A stretch of 64,000 nucleotides of DNA from Strongyloides papillosus (Eukaryota > Nematoda > Chromadorea > Rhabditida > Strongyloididae), in contig SRSI01000038.1 in the NCBI GenBank assembly GCA_005656395.1, positions 496,001 to 560,000 on the forward strand. Reading direction: 5' to 3'. Within the stretch, counting starts at the first letter, position 1, and each line of letters begins with the position of its first letter. The translations under genes were made by a program, and so were the position numbers. This document shows, one piece after another, positions 11,089-21,967 of the stretch. The notes beneath the pieces were generated by a model, which worked only from the letters and a program-made list of their open reading frames with translations, was not told the DNA's origin and searched no databases.

Positions 11089-11835
11089 CAGGGTGGCCAG
11101 CGAAGGCTTTTGTTCATTTCCACGTATAAGTACTTTACTAGAAGCTATCATTATTTTTTAAAAATGGCAAAGATTTGTTTGAAAGATACAATAAAAAATA
11201 GTAAATTTTTAGTATCATTATTTATTAATTATTTACACCTCATGTTTCCTTTAAAAAATACAATTTTAATCATTATAATTATCAATGTCATAAAAAAATT
11301 TTCCAATTTTCTGAAGTAATATGTACAGAATTATAGGTTACGGACCATTATATCGCATTCCCAGAATGTCCCATTTTTGGTAAAATGTTTTTTGTTTTGG
11401 TAAATATATTCTTGTAAAATATTCTTTAAAAAATATCTTTAGTGACATTTTCTTTGAAAAAAATATTAAAGAAATACTAATAAAGATTTAGTTCGGAATA
11501 ACAGTGACGAACTTATTATAATGAATAATAAATTCATAGAATATTACTATTCATTCTCTATAAGAGAGCAAGACTACGGCATTGCTAGACAAAGGGAGGC
11601 CATGGTACACTTTATCAATAAACAAATAAAAATAATCTGCATTTTTCTGAAAAAAAAAATCTTAAAAATCCACTCAAAAATAAATACTGAACAGAAAAAA
11701 ATCGTGCTTAATAACAATTCGACGATGGTCGTTGTTATTTCGAACATTTTTTCAAAAATGAGACATTCTGCGAATGAGATATAATGGGATGACACCAAAT
11801 TATATCTTACGCAAAAGCCTTCGTTGGCTACTCTG
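11089..11835. mobile_element. Tc1/mariner-type MITE
   Basis: The ends are inverted: left CAGGGTGGCCAGCGAAGGC, right on the other strand CAGAGTAGCCAACGAAGGC, both continuing TTTTG. TA dinucleotides flank both sides (11087-11088 and 11836-11837), the expected target duplication. Further inverted similarity (CATTATATC, CAGAATGTC, CATTTTT) occurs inside, and the left half carries extra sequence. No transposase frame. The 11050-11319, 11521-11784 and 11574-11873 open frames lie in or across it and are not supported as genes. Confidence 0.55.
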
Positions 11836-11837
11836 TA

Positions 11838-12630
11838 TAAATAAGGTGGTAATATTTTAGAAATTAAAGACAAAGAGTAAACTTTAGGATAATGTTTTTC
11901 CCATGGTTTTAGATAGTTTTTCGTATGAAAGAGAAGAGCTTTAGGTATAAAGATTAAAGTACAAATAAAACATTCGATAAGAGGAATATATTCTTACTAA
12001 CTGAATATTGTTGTTAAAATCAATATACAAAAATAAAAAAAATCATCCATTTAGTAAAATCTATTAAATACCTTTTTTTTAAAAAGTGTAATTTTTTTTA
12101 TAGTAAAATATTTTTTATTGGAGATACGCTTGAATATAAAATTTACAATTATATTTCAGAATTACAAAATTACCTTATCAATATTAATAACTTATTTTAA
12201 AACAACTCCAGAGCTTTTACACACAATACTCTTAAAACCTCTAAAAATAATACACATTACAATAAGACATACAACATTACAACATTAAGAAATAATAAAA
12301 TGATTTAACTTAGGTTATCCACCGCTTATATACCGAAGTCGCTTGGGATTTTGTACTCCCGACTCAAAACTCTTTTTAAGAGACACATAGAAAAAAAAAA
12401 TTAAAATTATAACCAACATATCATTACTTTATTTATTAAACAATTTTTTTTCTTTGTTTTTTACTTTACTTTGTGACTCATTTTAATAGCAATTTTGCTA
12501 TAGATTTGGTATTATTTTCTTATTAATAAATATAATAATTTTACATTTTTTACAGAAATAATTAGAGATAAATGAATAATATTTATTAAAAAAAACATAT
12601 ATCACTGTACAATAATTGTAAAAATTGAAA
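11838..12630. other. AT-rich spacer, nothing recognised
   Basis: No coding or RNA signal noticed. It lies just downstream of the last exon of the minus-strand tandem-exon locus. Confidence 0.45.
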
Positions 12631-12722
12631 TCACAGGTTTAGTTCTTGAGTGTAATCATCATCAGCGATTGGAATTTCGTTTTGATCAACTCCTTACTAA
12701 CATTTTTTAAAATCTTCACCAA
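12631..12722 (-). pseudogene. Exon D of the tandem-exon locus, broken terminal copy
   Basis: Acceptor TTTTTTAG precedes 12722. The in-phase frame reads GEDFKKC, then TAG TAA, then GVDQNEIPIADDDY to a TGA at 12631. The peptide after the stops lines up with exon C (C..EYDSEGYKIPDDYD), so this is a homologous module carrying two nonsense codons. Confidence 0.55.
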
Positions 12723-13749
12723 CTAAAAAATAAATTGTAAAAAAAAAGTCGAATTGTAGTTGATAATTTAGCTACACGATTACCTGACCTCTTAATTATT
12801 TTAACACACTAATGACTAGGGACTAAGTATGAGACATAGTCAAAAAAATAAAAGAGCTAAAAGACTGTCTAAAACCAATTAAAAAAATTAAAAAACTAAT
12901 ATAGACTAATATTATTTTTTCTTCATAAATAACTGATCGTAATTGACTTATTAAATTGAATATAAGTGATACTAAATATTAATAATAAATCTACTCTAAA
13001 AAAGCTATAAATTAAAAATTTCATTAGTTTATATAGCTCAACAATTTTTTTTATCCTCATGACGTTTTAAAAGCAGGTGGAGAAAAAATAATTTTACACT
13101 ATAAAATAAAAATCATATTAAGTTCTTTTTATACAAGAAATTGACATTTGTTTTATAAAAATACTTATTATATAATAAATTATTGCATTATTTAGAATTA
13201 AAACTTTATAACAGAATTTATGAAAAAGTTTTCCTCATCTTAGAATAAAAATAGTATATATTACTTTTATATACTAAAAACAATAAAGTTATTAATGCTT
13301 TAAAAATGATAATTTTAAGTTCTTATGTATTCATATGATATAATAAAAAGTTAATATAAAAACAAGGTCTAGTATCAAAAATATGTATTAAAATTATCTC
13401 TGTAACCCCGATTTTAATAAGCACTTTATATATGTTGTATTTATCTAAAAATATTGCCTAAAGATCGAATAGTTTTTTAAGCTTTTAGCTCTTTGTGTAG
13501 ACTATTGATAAAAAAATCTTATAAAACTGCTAAAAAATTAAACTATTTCAATATGTTATTAAATTTTCTTTCCTAATAAATATTTCTTAAGATTTTTAAA
13601 ATTAATTTGCTTCTTTGTACTTTAAATTAATTTTTTCCAATTGATGTGTTTAGTTAAACAAAAAACTTTGATATTAACTAGTAAATATTTTTAAAACATT
13701 TTGATTTTATATTAAACATTTCTATATAAATTTTTCTATTAAAACTTAC

Positions 13750-14107
13750 AATCTATATTAATGCATCTACTTTTTGGGCTTTTTTTTGTAACCGCAATAC
13801 CTCGATAAAGACATTTATTATTTTCTTGAAATCTTCTTTTTATATAGTGATTTTTTCCTTGATTATAGCAAATTTTTTCTTCTGTTATATTTCCTCCATA
13901 TATTCCTAATTTGATAAATATGAACTCTAACGTTATCATGGTCAAATTTACCAAGTTTTTTCTTTTTTTCACCTTTCATGTAATATTTTTTTGAATTTAA
14001 AAATTCATTAAATGTTTTATTACAATCTTTGTATACATCATAATCGTCAGGAATTTTATACCCTTCTGAATCATATTCTGTAGTACATTTTTCATAGCTA
14101 TTGTTTT
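13750..14107 (-). pseudogene. Exon C of the tandem-exon locus, frameshifted
   Basis: It opens ENNSYEKCTTEYDSEGYK after acceptor TTTTTAAG and shows the module motif and a C-N pair. At about 13890-13910 the frame is lost: upstream sequence reads VRVHIYQI, downstream sequence needs another frame (KLGIYGGNITEEKICYNQ). The exon is 358 nt, not a multiple of three as in A and B, consistent with a one-base indel. The donor GATT|GTAAGTTTT is intact. No GT-AG pair was seen that would excise the shift. Confidence 0.6.
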
Positions 14108-14341
14108 CTTAAAAATAAACTGTATAAAAAGTCAAGTTGTATTAGATTTTTACTCAAACAATTTCTTGAGCTACTAATTATTTAATATACTTTTTTTTCT
14201 TTGTACTTAAAATTAATTTTTTCTCATTGTTCTGTTTAATCAATTGAAAAAGTGTAAGCACAAAATTTTATAGTAAGTATTTTTGATATAATGAAATTTT
14301 ATATAAAATATTCCTTAAAAATTTATTTTATTAAAACTTAC

Positions 14342-14644
14342 CTATTTTAATTTTACATTCAAGTTTATCGTTGTACTTTAAGAATTTAACTGATAGAAGA
14401 AGGCATTTTCTTTCAACATCTTCAATATTTCTTTTTAATTTTTTAATAATTTTCATTACATAATAAACGTATCTATGATCTACAAACAATAAAATTTGTC
14501 TATCAGTTTTTTTTACATCAACGGGATAATAATCATATCTGTATAGCTGCCAAGTATCCCATATTGATTTATTACATATACGCATAATATCTTGATCAGT
14601 AGTAATAAGAAACCTTTTTGAATCAAATCTCGTACTACACTTTC
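14342..14644 (-). CDS. Exon B of the tandem-exon locus, intact
   Basis: An open 303-nt exon between TTTTAAAG and GTAAGTTTT. It encodes a module with KCSTRFD at the start, ICNKSIWDTWQLYRYDYY in the middle, a lysine-rich stretch and two late Cys. It is in phase with exon A (one base carried over) and separated from C by a 234-nt intron. No known domain recognised. Confidence 0.55.
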
Positions 14645-15983
14645 CTTTAAAATCAGTTTTTTAAAATTAAAATGTTTAAAAAATTGAATTAAAGTTAAAT
14701 TTTTAGTCTGACAATTTCTTAAGCTACCAACTACATTAATACATTACAACTGCGTATCTGAATAGTATATACAGTCAAAAAAATGAAACAACCAAAAGAT
14801 TGTATAAAAACACTTATAATCATTAATAAACTAATAAAGATTAATATTAATTTTTTTTAAGGAATAGCCATAGGCGTCAATAGTTAAAAAATAAAAGTAA
14901 AATAAATTAATAATTATAAATCGAATATTCTAAAGATATTAATTAAAAATTTTGTTTTTGTGAATGACTGGGTAATTTTTTTTATTCGTATGATATTTTA
15001 AAAATCGATGGAAAAAAAATCTTTTTACTATCAACATCAATGATATTAATTGTTTTCCCATATAAGAAATAAACAATTGTTTTATAAAAACGCTAAAGTG
15101 TAAAAAGGTATAGCATTATTTACAATTATGATTTAATAACAGAACCTGTTTCATACAATCAATCAGAATGATTGTAAAAATTATCCAGAGATGCAATATA
15201 TAATAGATGAACAAGAAAAAAATAGTCATTCATCCAATATTGTCATCTTTTATTAACCTTGTTTATTTTTAGATTACTAACTTACTAATCTCATCAATCT
15301 TATTTTTTTTATATATTACAAAATATTAAAACCTCCGATAAAAAGAGAGGGTAGGTATTTATTTGTACTAATTGTAAACATAATTACATATTTATAGTTT
15401 CTTGTCCGAATAAAATATTTATTCTTTATTTGGTAATTTTAAAACAGAACCTATGAAAAATTTTTTGTCTTCTTAGATAAATAATAATATATTATCACAT
15501 TTATGTACTAAGAACAAAAATGTTATTAATGGTTAATTAAAAAAGATTAATTCAAGTTCTTATATACTCATATGATATAATACAAAGTTAAAGTAAAAAC
15601 AATTGTTCTACAACAATATATGTGTTAAAATTATGCCTGTAATCTCGTCTTTAGTAGAAACCTAATACATGTTCCTTTATCTAAAATACTACCTAAAAAG
15701 TAGTTTTTAAAAATTTTAAATCTGTACGTAAATTATTGATAACAAAAATCTATAAAATTACTTAGAAAATTAAAGTATTTTAAAATGTTTTAAAATTGAT
15801 GTTAGTAAATAAATGTTTTTTTTATTTTTAATATTTTTTTGTTTCTTTTTTTACTGTAAATTATTTTTTTCTCATTGTTGTGATTAATTAATTAAAAAAT
15901 TTTGATATTAACTAGTAAATGTTATTGATGTAATAAAATTTTATATTAAATATTCTCAAATAAACTATTTTGTTTAAACTTAC

Positions 15984-16286
15984 TTTTATTATTCTCATTG
16001 AAACATTCAAAATTACTACTACTTCGGGATGATTTAGATTTAAAACGTTTTATATTGTTATCGTCGTAATTGCCATCTTCTTCTAAAAATACAAACTGAA
16101 TATCGTAATTTTTTACATCAATAATTTGATTATGTCCCACAACATCTATTCGCCAGCTTTCATACTTTTCGAATAATGAATTTAAATATCCGTCACAATT
16201 ACATATTTTCTTTACAAAACTATTATTTAAACATGGCCATCCATCTTTATCAAATTCTCCAGAACATTTTGGTATCCACTGTTCGC
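15984..16286 (-). CDS. Exon A of the tandem-exon locus, intact
   Basis: Open for 303 nt between TTATTTTAAG and GTAAGTTTAAAC. It encodes EQWIPKCSGEFDKDGWPC, then KKICNCDGYL, an acidic segment (LEEDGNYDDNN), a Ser-rich patch and a final Cys. It shares the KC[ST]xx[FY]D start and a central C-N motif with exons B and C but is otherwise strongly diverged. A MITE sits in the intron 34 bp upstream of its acceptor. Confidence 0.6.
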
Positions 16287-16320
16287 CTTAAAATAAACTA
16301 TATAAAAAGTCGAGTTAAAG

Positions 16321-16778
16321 GAGACGGTGGACATTCTCTTGTTCATGGTTACCTATACTTTTTTCTTTCTTTTTTAAAATGCTATTTTGCTTACCCATAG
16401 GTTACCCATGGACAAGCGAAATAGTAGAAATTTTTTTTCATACAAAATTTAGATAAGCAATTTTTTTTAAGTTTCATTCGTAGACTGTTTATATTCATCT
16501 CCTATATGCGGTGGTTAATGGCGGCAACGCATTCTTCTGGAATGCGATGCTCTAGCTTTATAAAAAAAATAAATAAAACTAGTATACATTTTTCGAAAAA
16601 ATCATAAAAATTGGGTAGTTATACTATGAAACTATGTTAATACAAAATAAAAAAGTGCCTTTTCGCCTGTGTATATTTTGTATGTTACAAAATAAAGCTA
16701 TTTTGCTTACCCAATGGACAAGTTGTAACGGAAAAAATGCTGTTTAGCTTACCCATGGACAAGCGAATGTCCCCTCTC
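16321..16778. mobile_element. Palindrome-rich MITE, copy 1
   Basis: The ends are imperfect inverted repeats (GGACATTCTCTTG at the left; GGACATTCGCTTGTCCATGGG on the other strand at the right). The interior repeats the motif GCTTACCCATGGACAAGCGA in both orientations. The same element, of similar length, recurs at 38846-39340. No coding capacity: the 16176-16400 frame ending FLKCYFAYP runs into it, just as a frame in the second copy ends FLKCHFAYP. Confidence 0.75.
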
Positions 16779-18119
16779 TTTGATTTTTATATATGTCTTT
16801 TTTTAATTTAACTATACAAAAAATCGAGTTATAGTTAAATTATTAGTCAGACTATTACCTTCAGGTTTATCTGCATTAATACTTATAATATTAATGATAT
16901 TAATTAATAAGAATAAATTTAATTTAATAAAGCTATTAATATGAAATTTCATGATTGTATATGACTAAATAATTTTTTTCATCTTTATATAGTAAAAATT
17001 TTTGAAATTTATGTTGCTTAATATAGAAAATAAATATTTAAAAATAGTTTATCTAAATATTTTTTAATAACCAACTTTAGACCCGCCTTCGGCAAGTCAG
17101 GGCTAGTACGCAGAGCATATTTTTAATAAGGAAAATTTTATACTAAATTATTAATTAATGTTTGTGTATGAAAAAATTGTTCCATTGATTTACATATTTC
17201 TGGAGAAATAAAATAACCGAAAATACATTGTTTAAATATGCGAATACTTCTGCATTTAAGAATCATTTTATAATTTTTAAATTTATTGAAACTGTTTAGT
17301 TAAGTAAGGAATTTACCCAACAAAAAGAATTTTATTTATATTCAAAAGGTGGATAAGAATGAATATTTAAATCATTCCAAGTAACAATTTAAGTGACTTT
17401 TTATTGTATATTTGAAGTTGGTATAAACAATTTAATATCATTTTTCTATTAATTACATATTCACATTAATTTTACAAGCATATAAATGAAAAAAAGCAAA
17501 AAAATTATTACCTAAAATAACTTCATTTGTTTATCAACTAAAAACTTCGTTATAGTTTGATTTTTTAAGTTAAAATTGGATCTATATAAAAAAAAATCAT
17601 GTCTTCTTCATTTTTTTAAGTTTCCATTACGTAATATTCATTAACTTTTTTAATTTGATTGAAAAAATAATGCAACTCTTTGGTTTATAACTTAGTTAGC
17701 TTTTAATCAATTTTAGTAATAATACGTTTTCCTCTTATTTCTGAATTGTAATTTTTTAATGAGTTATAAAACATGAAATTTTATTCTCTTTTACAAAAGT
17801 TATCTGAAAGAAAAAACTCTACAAAAACGTGTCAAAAATGTGGTGTTTTTTAAAAATAATTAAGCCAGTTATTGACGAAAACTTTTGAGACTCACTTTCT
17901 CCCTTAGGTTGAAAAAATACATCAATTGATTATTTAACCATAAAAATTAATTAAGTTTAAAAAAGTTACGTCTTAAACAATATTGATTTTTACAATAAAA
18001 ATAGAAAAAAAGCGAAAAAGTTGGCATTCAAATTAGCATAACTTCTTGCTTTATTGAACTAAAAACTTTATTACACTAACATTTTTTAAGTAAGACTTAG
18101 ATCTACATAACGGATAATA
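16779..18119. other. Spacer with degenerate repeats and a small GC-rich patch
   Basis: 16795-16870 repeats intron sequence of the tandem-exon locus (ATCGAGTTATAGTTAAAT). At 17084-17125 there is a GC-richer patch with the hairpin CCGCC-TTCG-GGC-like core that I cannot assign. 17680-17980 resembles 19080-19390. No gene seen. Confidence 0.4.
17680..17980. repeat. Diverged direct repeat, unit 1
   Basis: Shares an ordered set of words with 19080-19390: CTCTTTGG, AATTTTAGTAAT or its variant, TGGTGTTTTTTAAAA, and CTCATTTTCTC followed by a GTTAGAAAA-like run. The pair brackets the mariner relic. Confidence 0.35.
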
Positions 18120-19006
18120 TTAGGTTGTTGCAAAAGTTCTGTCGTATTTTCTATGGTCATTTTTAATCATCAAAAAAATATGATTACAATTGATATAAAA
18201 TTAAGCTATTATAATAATTAGATAGTACCACTTGTTAACTTTAAAATTCGTATAATCACTATTTGTTACACCGTCTATGCTACATTTTCTTTTGCTAAAA
18301 GTGGGTGTGGTCAGAAGTCATTTTTAACAATGTATTTTCTAAGAGCTCCAACTAAGACAATTGACAACTGATGCTTCCAAAAATTTTTGTGAAGCATTGG
18401 GGAAAGATGTAGTAAATGTTGGAATTATGTAAAGATCGTTCTCAAAGTTTCATGACAAAGAAATGAACCTTGAAGGTGAAGTATGGATTTGTATGGCTTC
18501 AGCTTCGAATGAAGATTTTTTGAGATTCTATGATTTCTAAACTACTTTTAATAACCTCTATTGTAAAATTCTATTAAAATTAAACAAAAAAACTCTAAAA
18601 AAATTATAAAATTCGAAAAATGACAAAAATGTTGTTCTTCAAGATAACGACATGTGACATTGAAGACTCAAAAAAATTTAGATGAGAGAAGCTATGAATT
18701 TCTCTCGCACACAAAACAATTTCCAGATGTTTCTCCATCTAATCCCTACTTACTCTTATCTCTATATAGATTCTGGAATGCTAGATACTTTAGTAAAGTT
18801 GGTAGAGCAAATATTGGTTTTTTTAAAACTTTCTTCAAAAAGAATGGAAAATTCTTCACATTTGGAATCGATAAGATGGCTACTTAATGGAGACTAGTTG
18901 TAAATTATATTCGATAATATATTGTATATTAGACATATTTCTTATTAAAATTACAATCATTTAAAAATTTTGTAAAAAATACGACAGAACTTTTGCAACA
19001 ACCTAA
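18120..19006 (+). mobile_element. Internally deleted mariner element
   Basis: The terminal inverted repeats of about 31 bp start TTAGGTTGTTGCAAAAGTTC at both ends and are near perfect, with TA on both sides (18118-18119, 19007-19008). The left interior encodes a decayed helix-turn-helix region (SKNFCEALGKDVVN, then FSKFHDKEMNLEGE). The right interior (18654-18887) encodes the end of a mariner transposase, with YEFLSHTKQFPDVSPSN and FFTFGIDKM corresponding to the catalytic-domain end and the C-terminal GI-K tail. The middle, with the first catalytic residues, is missing and stops are present, so it cannot encode active transposase. Confidence 0.75.
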
Positions 19007-19008
19007 TA

Positions 19009-20260
19009 TTTTATTTGTTTTTATAAAGTCTTGACTAAGTTATGACTATTTAACTTTTAAGATTTTTTTTTCAAAATGGTCACCACTCTTTGGACCATAA
19101 CTCAGCCAATTATAATTCAAATCCAATACCATTAAAATTCCGCACTATTTTAGAATTATACCTTTCGAATGAGATAAAAACCACTTTATTTCGTTAACTT
19201 TTAGAAGAATTAGTCGAGTAACAAAACTTTCTAAAAAAGGCTCTAAAAAATGGTGTTTTTTAAAATAACTTGGCCAATTATAGCCCAAAACTCTTAACAC
19301 TCATTTTCTCTTATAAGTTAGAAAAAAAAAACATATTTTTTGGCTATTTTATCACAAAAATCGGTTAACATTGAAGAGAGTTATGAAAAAGACAAAATTT
19401 TTTTCTTATTTCTTTTTATTATAGATAATATTTTATTCCATGAATGTTTTTGATAGAAAAAGTTTCATGTTGTAGTATACTTTCAAACATTTTTTTTGAG
19501 TGTTATAGGAGCTTTGTTATGAATAAAAAATTCATACAGTAAAATTTTTTATAAATAATTAAATTGGTGGAGGGTAACGTAAAATAGAAAGACTACCAAT
19601 AATAACTTTTATTAGTAAAACACACAAAAGAATTACAAACCTTACAAAAAAATTTTTACTTTGACTAGCAAAGGAGTTATAAAAACTGAATTTTATGATG
19701 AAATTCGTTGTTTTATATATTCATATTTTGAACGTTATTTCAATATTTCCTGAAGGAATAGTTTTTACACTTCTATTTTAGTGAGATTCCTTACTATACA
19801 CAGTTTTACAAATGTAATTCTTCATTTTTAAGCATTAATAATTTTTCTTATATTTAGAGTAAGATTTTGTATTATACTTGTTTTATAGATCAAAGTGATA
19901 ATATCTTTAGTCTTTACTTTCATTAAAAGTTTTGGTCTAACTGGACCTGTTGATTTTTATACTTTTTCTTTGTATTTCATCTAATATGACTCCTTGATGT
20001 AAAAAATTATTAACATGATTTATCTTAAAATTAAAAGTTACCTTTTTTTATGTTTGATTCTGAAATATAATAATGTATATTAACACTATTATGCAATTAC
20101 TGTGAGAAACAAAACAATAATGTTTGCTGAAAGTTGGATGTCCAAAAATCATTTAAGCATAACAAAAGAATTTTAAAAAATTTTTATCAGTAAAGTAAAT
20201 AAAGCTCTATTGAATCATTTTAATTTCATTTACATAACTGATTTTGAAAAATTCCTTAAA
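19009..20260. other. Spacer with the second unit of a diverged direct repeat
   Basis: 19080-19390 resembles 17680-17980 (see that entry). The remainder is AT-rich without a supported gene. Confidence 0.4.
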
Positions 20261-20269
20261 GAGTCTCAT

Positions 20270-20440
20270 TTATTTACGTCCTCTTATGGTGGCGTGGCCT
20301 TATTTCAGGTGTAGCGAGGCCTCCTGCTACATGTATCCCAGCGGATACATGCTAGCTGATTCCCACCATCTAACCGAGAGTTGTTACCTAATGAAGAAGC
20401 ATGTTGGAACATGCGTGCTCGATCAGAATATATAATAACA
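20270..20440 (+). repeat. Hairpin-rich interspersed repeat, copy 1
   Basis: Contains three hairpins in a row: GTAGC/GCTAC (20312-20331) around AGGCCT, ATGTATCC/GGATACAT (20331-20350) and GCATGTT/AACATGC (20399-20414). A decayed relative is at 24727-24865 (shared GGTGGC, CTACATG, GGATA.ATGCTAGC, TACCTA). The open frame at 20244-20435 crosses it and is probably not coding, because the second copy has no matching frame. Confidence 0.45.
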
Positions 20441-20544
20441 AAAACACATAAATTATAATATAACCTTTTATTTATTATGAATAACGAACAATATATTTTA
20501 TGGTAAATAAAAGTTAATATTGTCCGGAGTTCCTGGATATGGAG

Positions 20545-20600
20545 TGCTATTCAGCACCTCTAGGTTTCAGAGTGCTATTCAGCACCTCTGATTATTATTA
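20545..20600 (+). repeat. Tandem pair of hairpins
   Basis: GAGTGCTATTCAGCACCTCT occurs twice within 50 bases. Each copy folds as GTGCT/AGCAC with an ATTC loop; the second is extended by CAGAG/CTCTG. Confidence 0.5.
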
Positions 20601-20671
20601 TTCTTAATTATCCAAACTGCAAACTGAACTTCTTGAAAATATTCTTCCTTTATATACAGCTTTTCTTCTTC

Positions 20672-20708
20672 TCCTCCTATTAAACTTCTTCTTTGTTTAA
20701 TAGGAGGA
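20672..20708. other. Perfect 14-bp inverted repeat
   Basis: TCCTCCTATTAAAC (20672-20685) and GTTTAATAGGAGGA (20695-20708) are exact inverted copies around a nine-base loop. Too short for a typical microRNA precursor. No T-run of terminator type follows directly. Confidence 0.5.
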
Positions 20709-20833
20709 TGTTCTTTTCTTTTCCCAGATGTTTTGTTAAGTATATGTACAGATTTATATATTATATAAAATAATATTCAAATCTGCACATAATACTTATT
20801 TTCAATATCCGTTCTCTTTTCTTTTACTAAATA

Positions 20834-20885
20834 ATATATATATATATATATTATATATTTATATATATAATAAACATATATATTA
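20834..20885. repeat. AT dinucleotide microsatellite
   Basis: Run of alternating A and T with minor interruptions. Confidence 0.8.
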
Positions 20886-21370
20886 TTGTTTTTCTTTATT
20901 CTAATGCTGGGCATTACGGAGTTGACCGCAATGCATTTTGATATTTGAATATCCTACAGTTCCGTCAAACTTGAAACTCAAGATTTTAGCTATTTTAAAG
21001 CTTTTCACATATATAATTTTGAAAAATCTAAATTTAAAGCTTATATCAAAATACACTAAATCATAAGCGGGTACTCTTAGTGAAGAAACAATAAACACGG
21101 AAAACAAGTAGAAATAAACTAGATGGCCATCTAGATTAGTTTATTTGACTAAAATTGAACATAAAAAGTGGTGAGTTTAAGAAGATAACAAGTTATATTG
21201 TAGCATATTTGCATCATGAAGTAAAAATTGAAAAAGTCAATTGCTTATAAACAATAAAAGATTTTTATGTAAGTTGTTTTTAATAAAAATGTAATTTGAC
21301 ATAATTCACAAAGAAAAATTTTCCGAGTGACCTCACAGAAACGGAAAAGTACAAAGTAAACATTTAAATC

Positions 21371-21376
21371 TTTATT
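21371..21376 (-). promoter_or_regulatory. Candidate poly(A) signal of the SOD gene
   Basis: AATAAA on the minus strand, about 64 nt beyond the SOD stop codon. Confidence 0.5.
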
Positions 21377-21439
21377 AATCTACTTTAAAAATAATTATCA
21401 AGTTCTCTAATCATGTTTTAATTAATGAGGTAGACGTCT

Positions 21440-21967
21440 TCAAAAAGGAGTAACCAGGCAACAAGCAATTCTTGCTCCAGAATTACCTACAGTAAGAGAG
21501 CCTTGATCATTAAATCTTCCTAAATCATCAACATTTTGGTGGACAATTATTGTTCTTCTAAGCAAATTTATAGTACCACGAAAACGTAATCCTATTGCTA
21601 TTTTATTAATTACTGTTACTCCATTTTGACGAGTTATGATATTTCCAAGATCACCTTCATGACGAATAAGAGTTCTTAAACCACCATGATTCATGTTTCT
21701 AAGATTTAAATGAGCTCCAGCAGCTAGACAGCCATTAGCTAAACTATAATCTTGATGGATATGGAAACCATGTGGACCAGGAGGCAACCCTGTAAGTCTT
21801 CCTCTAATTCTCATTCTCCCACGGTTAAGTCTGACAATTGTTAATGTTCCTATATCTATTGTAGGAACAGCACCAGTCACAGTTACAAGCTTCATTCTAC
21901 ATAGTGCTCTACTGATACCTAACGAAAAGGCTGGTAGAATTAAAATCAAAAATTTTAAAAATAGCAT
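21440..21967 (-). CDS. Secreted Cu/Zn superoxide dismutase
   Basis: It converts superoxide to oxygen and peroxide. The 175-residue frame starts with a signal peptide (hydrophobic residues 2-17), so the enzyme is probably extracellular. All metal ligands are present in order: HGFHIH (two Cu His), GAHLN (bridging His), NHGG and RHEGD (Zn His, His, Asp), and VHQNVDDLG (last Cu His). The Arg of the active-site channel is in GNSGARIAC. Both disulfide Cys (NGCLAAG, RIACC) are kept. Two features are odd. It has no intron. It also carries about 18 Arg and 3 Lys against about 7 acidic residues, making it far more basic than usual SODs, with many Arg on the N-terminal strands (RLNRGRMRIRGR). A T/A-rich TATA-like site lies just upstream. 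The full catalytic set argues against a dead retrocopy. Confidence 0.92.
   Translation of the reverse strand: MLFLKFLILILPAFSLGISRALCRMKLVTVTGAVPTIDIGTLTIVRLNRGRMRIRGRLTGLPPGPHGFHIHQDYSLANGCLAAGAHLNLRNMNHGGLRTLIRHEGDLGNIITRQNGVTVINKIAIGLRFRGTINLLRRTIIVHQNVDDLGRFNDQGSLTVGNSGARIACCLVTPF

Larger units (their letters stand above)
12631..16286 (-). pseudogene. Locus of tandemly duplicated phase-1 exons (unknown repeat-module protein)
   Basis: Four exons on the minus strand share one design. Each starts with two bases that complete a split codon, then a conserved K-C-[ST]-x-x-[FY]-D start. All three internal exons end after one base before GTAAGTTT. Internal exons A and B are both exactly 303 nt. 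Long introns A-B and C-D resemble each other (for example AACAGAA...ATGAAAAA and ATATACTAA... blocks), so exon plus intron was duplicated as a unit. Exons C and D are broken. The 5' end (signal peptide, start) was not found. The protein family is unknown; phase-1 symmetric modules are typical of extracellular repeat proteins. Confidence 0.55.

Noticed and set aside
20672..20708. microRNA precursor
   Set aside because: Stem of 14 bp with a 9-base loop is too short and the flanks do not extend it.
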